A DNA stretch of 64,000 nt, from positions 1 through 64,000 of the forward strand of contig JAHLKC010000172.1 in NCBI GenBank assembly GCA_025449115.1, read 5' to 3'. A program made the translations under genes and the position numbers. Positions within the stretch are counted from its first letter, which is position 1. Each line of letters begins with the position of its first letter. The notes under the pieces are model-generated. The model was given only the letters and a program-made list of their open reading frames with translations. It was not told the DNA's origin and ran no database searches. Source of the DNA: Chytridium lagenaria. Its lineage: Eukaryota > Chytridiomycota > Chytridiomycetes > Chytridiales > Chytridiaceae. Positions 44,302-52,543 of the stretch are shown here, in pieces.

Positions 44302-46221
44302 GTGGATCCTCTTTTCCGTGATTTTGTTGCGACATCCTTCGCCGACGACGTTTCGTCGGGTGCCCGTCGGGTTGTCTCGTACGATGCGGTTCCTCCGGAG
44401 GCTGTCTGGTCCGTAAGTGGCTGTGTGGTTGAACCTCTTAAGCCACGGAAATGTGATGATTGCACATTTCTTAATCTATGGATGTTGCCTCCGTCGTTTA
44501 CCATGGAAGGTCTCATGTCTTTGACGTATTGGCAAGGGTCTCGTGAGGCGGCGGTCATTGATCTGAAGGCGTGCTTTCAAAACATACGTCTTCATCCTTC
44601 TTCCTACAAGTATTTTGGCTCGTGGGGTCCTCTTCCTTCTGGTCGTTCGGCGTGGTTTCTTTCCACGGTTCTTGTCTTTGGGTGGTCACCTTCACCGTAC
44701 GTTGCGCAAACGTTGGGCGTGGCTCTGACACGTTTTGTACGGGCGTGGCGTTTTCCTTGTCTCATATGGATCGATGACGTGGCCATTGCTTCGCGTTTAT
44801 CCGCCGAGTGTTCGTCAGTGTGCTCGGGTCATGACGCTGTGTCGGTGTGGTGTTTAGTGGCTATATTAGGCGGTTTTTACGTCTCTCTATCTAAGTCCAT
44901 GTTTGCCACGGCCTCTTCGTTCCGCTTCTTGGGTTTCTGGGTGGATCTTTTGGCTCGTTCCTTTTCCATCCCTTCCGACAAACAATCCGTTTTCGTTTTG
45001 TTGGCTGATGCATTGCTGTTGGGCTCCCGGGTTTCCCTTACTTCTTTTGAGCGGTTCGCGGGGAAGTGTGCTCATTTTTCGATGGTTATTCCCGGTGGTT
45101 TGGCGTTCACTCGTCACATGTATTTGGAGATTTCTCGGGTTCGTCGTCGCCTAGCTCGTCGTGCTAGGGCTTCTCCCCATCTTTCTATTTTGGCTCTCCC
45201 TATGGTTGTGGCTGAAATCACCGTTTGGCGCGAGTGGGTTCTTTCTAACCACCCATACTTGTGGTCATCTTCGGCCCATCAAGTGCTGGTTCTTCGTACG
45301 GATGCCAGCAATCATCGTTGGGGTGGCCACCTGTTTGCGTCTTCTCGGACTAGTCGGCTTACTTCGGACGTCCTTGTTTCTCCTTCTCCTTCGGATTTGA
45401 CTGCCGGTGGTCCTTTTGACTCGGTTTACCTCGAGTCGGCTGGTGCTTCCATTAACGTGCGGGAAGCCGTAGCGTGTCGTTTAGCGTTGCAGTCGCTCTC
45501 GCCACATCTGTCTCGATGTTTTCTCGATGTTTATGCGTCGGAGGCCCTCATGTCCGTTGTGGCCTCTCCTTCTGCTCAAGCTTGGTTAGATATTGGAGTG
45601 GACAATGAAGGTCTTTACCATTCTCTGCTTAAGGGTTCGTCTCGTTCACCAGCTATTAATGCTGAACTCAAGACCATTTTCGATCTTGCCCGGGCTGGTG
45701 GTTTTCGTCTCAGTTTTCACCACATTGAGGGTATTCGTAATGTAGAAGCCGACTCGGTTTCTCGAGAGGATTCGCGTTTCGATTATTCTCTCGTTGATTC
45801 TTTATTTTCTCTTGTTGATGCTGCTTGTGGCCCTTTCTCTTTAGATGCTATGGCATCGTCTCGTAACGCTCGTTGTTCTCGTTTTCTTTCTCGGTATTGG
45901 TGTCCGTCTACTTCTGGGATTAACATTCTTACGTGGTTTCCTCTTCCCAACTCGCGTGAATCCTTGTATGTCTTCCCCCCGTTCGTTATGATCCGGTCTG
46001 TTGTGGACCATCTTCTCTCGCTACCCGTCACATTTACTATTGTGGTGCCGGAGTTCTTTGATTCTTGGTGGCCCCTTTTGCAGTCTTCGTCTACTCGGGC
46101 TTTTGTTTTGTCGGAAGCTTCTACTTTATCGGTGTCTGGTTATGATTCTTCCTCCCGTTCGTATATTCCCTTTTCACTTGGTTGTCGCCTTTGGGTTTTC
46201 CATGTTTGTTGTCCTGTGTGA
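44302..46221 (+). CDS. Reverse transcriptase-RNase H of Ngaro-type element 2
   Basis: A 639-codon open frame; coding similarity begins slightly earlier (IHPGYPVDPLFRDF), so the true product is probably fused to gag. RT motifs: EAAVIDLKACFQNIRLHP (first catalytic Asp, about residue 85), FPCLIWIDDVAIASR (WIDD, the YxDD box) and SFRFLGFWVDL. RNase H: VLRTDASNHRWGGHLF, INVREAVACRLAL, FLDVYASEAL, HHIEGIRNVEADSVSRE. After RNase H comes SLDAMASSRNARCSRFLSRY and YVFPPFVMIRSVVDHLL, the conserved C-terminal region seen after RNase H in DIRS-order pol proteins. All catalytic residues visible; no internal break. Confidence 0.85.
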   Translation: MDPLFRDFVATSFADDVSSGARRVVSYDAVPPEAVWSVSGCVVEPLKPRKCDDCTFLNLWMLPPSFTMEGLMSLTYWQGSREAAVIDLKACFQNIRLHPSSYKYFGSWGPLPSGRSAWFLSTVLVFGWSPSPYVAQTLGVALTRFVRAWRFPCLIWIDDVAIASRLSAECSSVCSGHDAVSVWCLVAILGGFYVSLSKSMFATASSFRFLGFWVDLLARSFSIPSDKQSVFVLLADALLLGSRVSLTSFERFAGKCAHFSMVIPGGLAFTRHMYLEISRVRRRLARRARASPHLSILALPMVVAEITVWREWVLSNHPYLWSSSAHQVLVLRTDASNHRWGGHLFASSRTSRLTSDVLVSPSPSDLTAGGPFDSVYLESAGASINVREAVACRLALQSLSPHLSRCFLDVYASEALMSVVASPSAQAWLDIGVDNEGLYHSLLKGSSRSPAINAELKTIFDLARAGGFRLSFHHIEGIRNVEADSVSREDSRFDYSLVDSLFSLVDAACGPFSLDAMASSRNARCSRFLSRYWCPSTSGINILTWFPLPNSRESLYVFPPFVMIRSVVDHLLSLPVTFTIVVPEFFDSWWPLLQSSSTRAFVLSEASTLSVSGYDSSSRSYIPFSLGCRLWVFHVCCPV

Positions 46222-46250
46222 TTCGTCTCGAAATTAAAATATCTTAGTCT

Positions 46251-47624
46251 ATGCGGTCTCTAGCATGCCCGTCGTGTGCATCTCCTCTTTCGCGGGCAGC
46301 TCGTTTTTGTTCTCAATGTGGTTGTCCGTGTGTTGATTCTCTATCGGGGGGTGTGTTGTCATCTTCTTTTGCTTCTCATCAAGTTGCTACCACTTTGACC
46401 GAGTTCCATGCGTGGCGTGCTTCCTCTAATAAGCTCGTCTCGCAGCGGAAAGCCCTGCTTTCTTTGGAGGTTTTCTTGCAAGCCCAGCCGATCCGCTTTA
46501 GTGTTTCCGGGTGCCCTCCACAATCAATCGTGGCTTTCCTTGTTTCATTGGATGAGATGGGGCGCACTCAATACCATTCAGTTTCGTGTCCTCATCGTGG
46601 TTCGGCCTCGGCTTCCCATCGTCGGGTGGATAATTGTGCGGGGCCTGGTTGCCCTTCACCGTCCACGTGTCCTCATCGTGGTTCCTTAACAGCGGCTCTT
46701 TTAGTTTGTCCCTCTCGCGCTGCGGCTGGGTCAATTGAGAAGATGATTAGTCTTCTAAAATCCGCATTTGGGGATTCATCCTTGCTTCCTCGGGCTCCTC
46801 TGGTTAACCCGGTGGAAGACCCTTTGGTTTCCTCGTATCTCTCTTTTGTCCGTCATCGGGCCAAGGAATCTCTGGTCGCGCCGGTTCAAGCTTTTCCTGT
46901 TTTTTCGGATAAAGTTGCTGTTGCCGTGTCGTTTTGGCGTCGTAAAGCACAAGCTCTTGCCGGTACTCGCGCATCCTCTCCGCCTTTTTCTCGCTTGATT
47001 GCTCTGCAGAACATTGCTTTTGTTCTCTTGATGTCATCGGTTACCCGTCGGGGGGGTGATTTAGTGCGTTTGCATCCGTTAGCGTTTCATTGGCTTCCCA
47101 CTTTCTCCTCGGTGCACGTTGCCCTCTTCTCCGGCAAGACCATTACTGGGGGTTTGGTTGATCGCTTGGTCCTTTCTCGTAATGTGGCATCCCCTGGCTC
47201 GTGTGCTATCGCTGCTTTGGCTGCGTATGCCTCCGAGGCTTCTCTCTTGAACATTCCAGTGGTGTCGTGGCCCGTTTTGTTCCCATTGATTGATGATACT
47301 GGGGGGGTGTCGGATGGTATTCGTTCGGCACGTCTTTTTCAAGCCGCCTTTAAAGCCGCGTTGGTGGCTAGCCATTGTTTTGCCAATGACACGTTGCAGG
47401 GTATGCGTGTCGCGGGGGCTATTTCCGCTTCGGGTTCTGGCGTTGATTTGGCGGCGGTTATGCAACGCGGGGCTTGGCGTTCCGCGACTACGGCTGCTCG
47501 CTATAGCTCGTTGGCTTCCATTTTGGCCTCAGGGTCTGGTATTACCCTCACTCAGCTCCGTCTTTGGCGTGATGAGTCGGCTGAGTTCTTGTTTTTTAGT
47601 AATTGGAATATGAAATCTGATTAA
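46251..47624 (+). CDS. Tyrosine recombinase with N-terminal zinc ribbon, Ngaro-type element 2
   Basis: An intact 457-codon frame 29 bases after pol. It begins with a zinc ribbon (CPSCASPL...FCSQCGCPC, residues 6-25), then a helical SAM-like region (TLTEFHAWRASSNKLVSQRK). A second Cys/His cluster (SCPHRG...CAGPGCPSPSTCPHRG, about residues 112-145) precedes the catalytic fold: Arg in SSVTRRGGDLVRLHP (about residue 265), then GMRVAGAISASG, QRGAWRSATTAARYS with the presumed nucleophilic Tyr. It would integrate circular cDNA. The two Cys/His clusters before the recombinase core are unusual compared with element 1 and may bind DNA or RNA. The match to tyrosine recombinases is motif-level but context is decisive. 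Confidence 0.78.
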   Translation: MRSLACPSCASPLSRAARFCSQCGCPCVDSLSGGVLSSSFASHQVATTLTEFHAWRASSNKLVSQRKALLSLEVFLQAQPIRFSVSGCPPQSIVAFLVSLDEMGRTQYHSVSCPHRGSASASHRRVDNCAGPGCPSPSTCPHRGSLTAALLVCPSRAAAGSIEKMISLLKSAFGDSSLLPRAPLVNPVEDPLVSSYLSFVRHRAKESLVAPVQAFPVFSDKVAVAVSFWRRKAQALAGTRASSPPFSRLIALQNIAFVLLMSSVTRRGGDLVRLHPLAFHWLPTFSSVHVALFSGKTITGGLVDRLVLSRNVASPGSCAIAALAAYASEASLLNIPVVSWPVLFPLIDDTGGVSDGIRSARLFQAAFKAALVASHCFANDTLQGMRVAGAISASGSGVDLAAVMQRGAWRSATTAARYSSLASILASGSGITLTQLRLWRDESAEFLFFSNWNMKSD

Positions 47625-47674
47625 TTCTTTCACTGGTGCATTATTTTCTTTCTTTTAGCTATGGATGTAGTATT

Positions 47675-47746
47675 AGCGGTGGCGGAGATGCGTCTGTTGC
47701 GCATTCTTGCTATTTTTCCATAGCTGAATCTGGATAGTATATACCA
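47675..47746 (+). repeat. Split direct repeat B1
   Basis: Core CGTCTGTTGCGCATTCTTGC through GGATAGTATATACCA, matching B2; the first 15 bases are diverged. Confidence 0.88.
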
Positions 47747-47930
47747 TAATCTCCAAGAAAGAAATGTTAGCGACCAGTGCACATAATTATAATTCGCCTA
47801 AGTCCCGTCGAAATTGTCAGCAATTTTGTACGACGGCTTAGGAAATTGATAATTGGAATCCTGGTAGTCTAACAGGATTATCTTTTTTCTTCTTGACGAC
47901 CTGTCGGGACAGTCGTCAAGTATCGTTTTC
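47744..47930 (+). repeat. Split direct repeat A2
   Basis: Near-identical copy of A1; differences seen are CACAAATAATT versus CACATAATT and CTTCTGACG versus CTTCTTGACG. It begins inside the last bases of B1 (shared CCA). Confidence 0.92.
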
Positions 47931-48090
47931 CCACCCACCTTCCCCCTAGCTCCACTTCGTCCCGTGTCTTTGTATTATAATTTTGTGGTAGGAGCGTTTC
48001 TCCTGCCCTGTTTTCTTTTACCTTTCACCTTTTGATTCATGGGGGGTTCAATTCCCACCGGGTGGAGCTAGGCTTATCAAGTCTGCGCCA

Positions 48091-48162
48091 GCGGCGGGCG
48101 GAGACCCGTCTGTTGCGCATTCTTGCTATTTTTCCATAGCTGAATCTGGATAGTATATACCA
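48091..48162 (+). repeat. Split direct repeat B2 (right end of element)
   Basis: Matches B1 exactly over the 56-base core 48107-48162, then sequence diverges (GATAATC), marking the right terminus. Confidence 0.88.
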
Positions 48163-49400
48163 GATAATCAAAAAGTCTGTTTAAATCACTTCTTCTGCAC
48201 CCGACTCGCCATATTCGTACCCGCAAGCCCCTCCCCCCCGTCATCGGCCACCCCACACTCACCGTCCTCACAGACGCCGAATACACCCTTGTCAACGCCG
48301 TTCCATCCTTTAAATCAGCAGAAAACGCCAGAGTATCTTTTTCAGAGCATTTGGCAGGTGACCAGAGATGCTATGATGGATGCGGGAAGGAGTCGGGGAT
48401 GCGAAAGACAGCGACGGTGGGAGTTCCGCCGGTTTTTTCGAACAAAATCAACGAGTTCCATTACCGCCGCGCTAACAATGGATGCGCAGATAATGGCAGC
48501 CAAGGGCACTCAAATATTTGTTGGCGATGGGGAATCAGGCTCTGAGGTGGGAGGGAATGGTGACAGCTGTTTGGATGGATGGATTCGGGGTGATGATGAT
48601 GGCGGAGATCATGGTGAAAGGTTGGGCTGTGGGTATACCATTTTGACCTGTGATTGTGGACGTGATGACGAATGGGTGAGGGAGGTGATAGGGGCTGAGG
48701 TTGGGATCTGCTTTGATGTGATGATGATTGTGCTGGAGCCTCAGTGGTCGCCGTTAGCGCGCCACCGCTTGGAAATGTTAATTCAAATACCGGTGATGGT
48801 GAGGAAGACCGAGGAGAAGGTTGTGATGGTGAAGGTGATGGTGAGGCTCCGAGGCAAGAACCTGTGAAAAAAAGGTTAGAAAAACGTCAGAGAATAGTCG
48901 TGAACAGCCAGTTCGTCAGCAGATGGATGTCAGATTGGCAGCATTTTGAGATGGACGTGCCTCATAAAATTGAATAGCCTTCGCATCAAAATCCGTCGTC
49001 CTCACAATCTGTCCAGGTAGCGGAAATTTGAAATCTGTTGGTGGTATAATAATCCTCACATACCATCCCCATAGCCTCCCCGGATCCTTACGGCAGGCTG
49101 CATTCCGCACCTCCCCTTAGAAATAGAGCCCTTTTTAAACGACTTCAATCAATGCAGAAACAACAAGGGAAGGGTTTGAGGGGAATAATCCTCCTTTGCA
49201 GTTCGTCCATCCGCCAGTCCTACAAGGGTTATTGGTGCCGTTACCGCCACCGTTCAGCATGGATATCCAGCTACAAGAAAGACAGCGCGAGGTCGTGCGC
49301 GAGGGGCTGCGTGAGGGGCTGCGCGAGGAGATGGTCGAGGATCTGCAAGCAATCCCCAGATTACCGCAACGTGTGACGATGAATCATTCGATCTTCTTCT
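48163..49400 (+). pseudogene. Possible broken host gene downstream of the Ngaro-type element
   Basis: Plus-strand frames with coding flavour but no intact gene: HPTLTVLTDAEYTLVNAVPS (about 48240), an acidic/Lys-rich stretch APRQEPVKKRLEKRQR (about 48860) and DIQLQERQREVVREGLREGL (about 49262), in different frames. A minus-strand frame (49110-48916, PLPGQIVRTTDFDAKAIQFY) also looks coding, so assignment is uncertain. It starts where the element ends; the element may have inserted into it. No function recognised. Confidence 0.25.
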
Positions 49401-49629
49401 AGGATGGTTGACGGAAGATGAGAATTACAATCGGTATAGAGAGGTGGTGACAGAAATGCCGGAGTTTTCAAGCTAGACAGGGTCGAGGTGGTGGTTAGTA
49501 GGTTGAGGGTGGGGATCTTGACTAGTAAATATGTAGTGAAGAAAAGAATTGAATAAATGGCGACGAAATTTCGTTTAGCATCTGACTGGATTAACAACAC
49601 TGAATTGGGGTTACGAGCTTGAGGTAGTA

Positions 49630-49885
49630 ATGAACAGCCGTCGAATCCCAAGTGCCTTGCTCACCAACGAAGACGCTGCCTACAACAACGAAGATGATGA
49701 TGATGATAGCGATCTTGATGATCCCACTCGACTACTTGCCGCAGCATCTGGTGGAGGATCCGAGGAGCAGTTGAACGGACCATCCCGTGCAAGCGCGGAC
49801 GTTCGTGGGTCATCTAGAAAGGAGAAGGCGGTGGCTATAGTTAGGGCTGTTGCTGGGGTGGGGGTGGATGTTGGAGGGCCTTCTC
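49630..49885 (+). CDS. Hypothetical acidic N-terminus cut by Copia insertion
   Basis: Starts MNSRRIPSALLTNEDAAYNN, followed by an Asp-rich run, a Gly/Ser linker and SSRKEKAVAIVRAVAGVGV. The frame runs into the Copia LTR at 49886. Across the element, the sequence after the right target duplication (55701 on) stays open for some codons, so the insertion may have split an exon. Low-complexity composition, no family. Confidence 0.35.
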
Positions 49886-50185
49886 TATTAATAAAGTATG
49901 ACGGTCTCAATGGAGACCTGTGGATTTATTGATAGAGTGTGTCAGTTGATACAAGAAAGAGGAGGGGAGAAGGCAATGTGCCTTTGTACAGTAGGTGATG
50001 TCCGGGCTGGTGGGATGTACAGAGGCTGACGCGTTCAAACGGCGTCCTGCCTCGTAAATCCCGTCAGCCCTCCTCTTCTTAACCACTGCTACGGACTCTC
50101 CATGCTTGTAACACGTGGGATACCGTCACTTTGGTTTTGGTAAGTAATACTCGAGGTCCAAGGCTTATGAGACTGAATCTCAACA
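49886..50185 (-). repeat. Copia 3' LTR
   Basis: Matches 55399-55695 with a few single-base and short indels (for example GGCGTCC versus GCGTCC). A purine tract (GAGGGGGAC at about 50186-50194 on the minus strand) lies directly upstream and would serve as polypurine primer. Confidence 0.93.
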
Positions 50186-50213
50186 GTCCCCCTCAAACGA
50201 ATAAGACGAGGGT

Positions 50214-52241
50214 TCACAGGTTGAGTTCCGCGGCGCGTCGCATACCGAGAGAGTGTCGGTGCTTCTCGAATATAACGCGGGGAAGTGCCTTGGTAAGTAT
50301 GTCCGCGATGTTGTCGTGAGTGTTGACGTATTGGATCGTTACATACTTGTCAGCGATTGCCTCACGTATAAAGTGGACTGAGCGTAGAATGTGTTTGGTA
50401 CGCTCATGGAACTCGGGGTTGTTTGCGAGCCGAATTGCTGAGTAGTTGTCTTCATGGATGACAACGGGCCTCTGGGAAACTCCGAGTTCTTGGGTGAGTT
50501 TTGAGATCCAAATTACCTCGCGTGCCGATTCGGATAGTGCTTGGTACTCGGCTTCCGTGGTGGACCATGAAATTGTGCCGAGCTTCCAACTGCGCCAGCT
50601 CACGAGGTTTCCTCCAAAGAAGAATAGGTAACCAACTTGGGATTTGCTGTCGTTCAAGTCTGACATGAACGATGCATCGCAGTACCCTTCGACTTTGAGA
50701 TCTTGCGAGTTGATGGCGCTTGGTTGGTAATGCAGTCCTAAGTCCCTTGTGTGCCAGACATAGTTGAATATCCGTACGGCTGCGTTCCAATGTGTTTCGG
50801 AAGCATCACTCATGTACCTTGCAACCAGTACAACTGAATACGAGATATCAGGACGGGTCTGTGTGGCGAGGTAGAGTAATGAACCGACTAGACTGAGGTA
50901 TGGTCCAGGGGAAGCGCGTTCTTCAGGTTTACGTTTCCACAGTTTGAGTTTTGGATCCATTGGGATGGCTGCGGTTGGTATGTTTGACCTTGGGAAGAAC
51001 TTCTTCTTTAAATCGTTTACGTATTTGTGTTGGTGAATGAGTATTCCGCCGGTTCCATCTCGCGTGAATTCGACTCCCAAGCCGAATGACGCTGAACCTA
51101 ACTTCTTGATTTCAAAGCGGTGCTCTAACCACGATATGGCGGCGTCTATGGCTGCTTTGGTCCCAAAGAAGAACAAATCGTCAACGTAAATTGCTACGAG
51201 GATCTTGGATTCCTTTTGGACAAAGATGTACAGACAGGGGTCTGCCTCGCTTGCGATGAAGCCTACTTCGATCAGATGATCGATCAGGCATTTGTTCCAT
51301 TGTCGGCCTGCCTGCTTTGTGCCATAAAGTGACTTGGTAAGGAGGCAGATTCTATCACTTCCATCTTCAAAACCTGGGGGTTGAACCATGTATACGGCGT
51401 AGTCCATGTCGCCATATAGGTATGCGGTTACAACGTCTGCCATGTGTATTTCTAGTCCACGGCTCACCGCAAAGCAGAAAAGCCAACGCAGTGTTTCGGC
51501 TCGGACTACTGGAGCGAATGTCTCTTGATAGTCGATGCCGAATTGCTGCTTGAAGCCTTTTGCGACGAGTCGTGCTTTGTAGCGGTAGGATCCATCTGGG
51601 TTTCGTTTGATTCTGAACACCCATTTAGCTCCGACTACATTTACGTTGCCTGGTTTCTTGATTAACGTATAGACCGAGCGGATCTTGAGTGCTTCAAGCT
51701 CGGCGGTGCAAGCTTTATACCACTCTGCGCTGTCTGGTCTGCTCATTGCTTCTTGGAAGGTGAGCGGGTCCTTTTGAGATGTTGGGTCGTAAGGGTTTGT
51801 GTGGGTTTGGACGTGCCATGCTTTGGCGGGTGGGCGTGAACTGCGGCCTGATCGTGTTTTTGTTGCGGTGGGAAGTACCTCATCCTCTGATCTGTCATCA
51901 TAGTCGCCCATTGCAGAGCGGCTTACTGATGAGTCGGTGTCAGAGTTTGAGGTGTCTTCGGCCTCGGACACTGTGAGGTCTGTGAAGTCCTCGGCGTCCA
52001 TTCTGATGAGGCGGCCGTCATGTTCGTCGTCGTATATCCCATCTGGGAGGTTTATCCGCGGGGAATCAGCGTTTGCAAGGCGCCGAGAGCTTTCTTCCTC
52101 TTGAGGATGTGAGTTCTCCGTGTTGTCTTCGGTGTGAGAATCCGGAGCGTCTGAGTTTCCGTCGTCGTGTGGACTAGTCCCCCCGAAACGAGGACGTGGA
52201 TGGGGGGAGAGAGGTGGGGAATTCACTTCTCGACGGCGTTT
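50214..52241 (-). CDS. Copia pol: reverse transcriptase and RNase H
   Basis: A 670-codon open frame preceded by a 3' splice site (TACACAG at 52242-52248), with KRRREVNSPPL as the joining sequence. The N-terminal linker is acidic and Ser-rich. RT begins at AMSRPDSAEWYKACTAEL (about residue 170) with WVFRIKRNPDGSYRYKARLV, ETFAPVVRAETLR, and the catalytic YVDDLFFFG box (about residue 360). RNase H at the C-terminus: EGYCDASFMSDLNDSKS, SWSTTEAEYQALSESAREV and HEDNYSAIRLANNPEFHERT. It makes cDNA from element RNA in cytoplasmic particles. No break in this part. Confidence 0.93.
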   Translation of the reverse strand, partial: KRRREVNSPPLSPHPRPRFGGTSPHDDGNSDAPDSHTEDNTENSHPQEEESSRRLANADSPRINLPDGIYDDEHDGRLIRMDAEDFTDLTVSEAEDTSNSDTDSSVSRSAMGDYDDRSEDEVLPTATKTRSGRSSRPPAKAWHVQTHTNPYDPTSQKDPLTFQEAMSRPDSAEWYKACTAELEALKIRSVYTLIKKPGNVNVVGAKWVFRIKRNPDGSYRYKARLVAKGFKQQFGIDYQETFAPVVRAETLRWLFCFAVSRGLEIHMADVVTAYLYGDMDYAVYMVQPPGFEDGSDRICLLTKSLYGTKQAGRQWNKCLIDHLIEVGFIASEADPCLYIFVQKESKILVAIYVDDLFFFGTKAAIDAAISWLEHRFEIKKLGSASFGLGVEFTRDGTGGILIHQHKYVNDLKKKFFPRSNIPTAAIPMDPKLKLWKRKPEERASPGPYLSLVGSLLYLATQTRPDISYSVVLVARYMSDASETHWNAAVRIFNYVWHTRDLGLHYQPSAINSQDLKVEGYCDASFMSDLNDSKSQVGYLFFFGGNLVSWRSWKLGTISWSTTEAEYQALSESAREVIWISKLTQELGVSQRPVVIHEDNYSAIRLANNPEFHERTKHILRSVHFIREAIADKYVTIQYVNTHDNIADILTKALPRVIFEKHRHSLGMRRAAELNL

Positions 52242-52543
52242 CTGTGTAGGGAGGCATGGGATGTTTAACGATTAATATGGAGAAGTATTAATAAAGGGGG
52301 TTAAATATTAATGATGTATTGCATGTGTATGCCAAACTACAAGAGTGAGGGCAGCAATCGAGAGAGGGATGTGGAGATCGGTAGATCGCGGTGTGTGCCG
52401 CTTCACCCACTAACTGCGATGAGACTGTGCTCAGAGGCAATGAGGAGAGCCTCATGCCATAGAGTTGGGGAATGTGGATTCCCAAAAACCCGCATGCGTT
52501 GGCTGCAGGGTGTGGCCACACCCTGTGGAAGGCCATGCATTAC
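52242..52543 (-). other. Apparent intron in Copia pol
   Basis: On the minus strand AAG|GTAATG at 52543 and TACACAG|AAA at 52242 bound 302 bases with stops and an AT-rich 3' half. Removal joins the integrase frame to the RT frame in phase 0. It contains a perfect 20-bp palindrome at 52506-52525. Confidence 0.55.

Larger units (their letters stand above)
41771..48162 (+). mobile_element. Ngaro/PAT-type DIRS-order retrotransposon 2 with split direct repeats
   Basis: Complete architecture A1 (41771-41958), gag, RT-RNase H, tyrosine recombinase, B1 (about 47675-47746), A2 (47744-47930), B2 (about 48091-48162). A1/A2 and B1/B2 are direct repeats and B1 abuts A2, which is the split-direct-repeat layout of Ngaro/PAT-like elements that integrate through a circular intermediate. 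A1 and A2 differ by only a few bases, so the copy is young. No target duplication is seen, as expected for tyrosine-recombinase integration. Confidence 0.92.

Noticed and set aside
44302..46221. Possible methyltransferase domain after RNase H in the Ngaro-type pol
   Set aside because: The SLDAMASSRNARCSRF...YVFPPF region matches the conserved DIRS-order pol tail in context; no methyltransferase catalytic motif is visible.
48042..48059. B-box-like GGGTTCAATTCCC between A2 and B2 of the Ngaro-type element
   Set aside because: A single motif match with no tRNA context; short G/C palindromes like this occur by chance.
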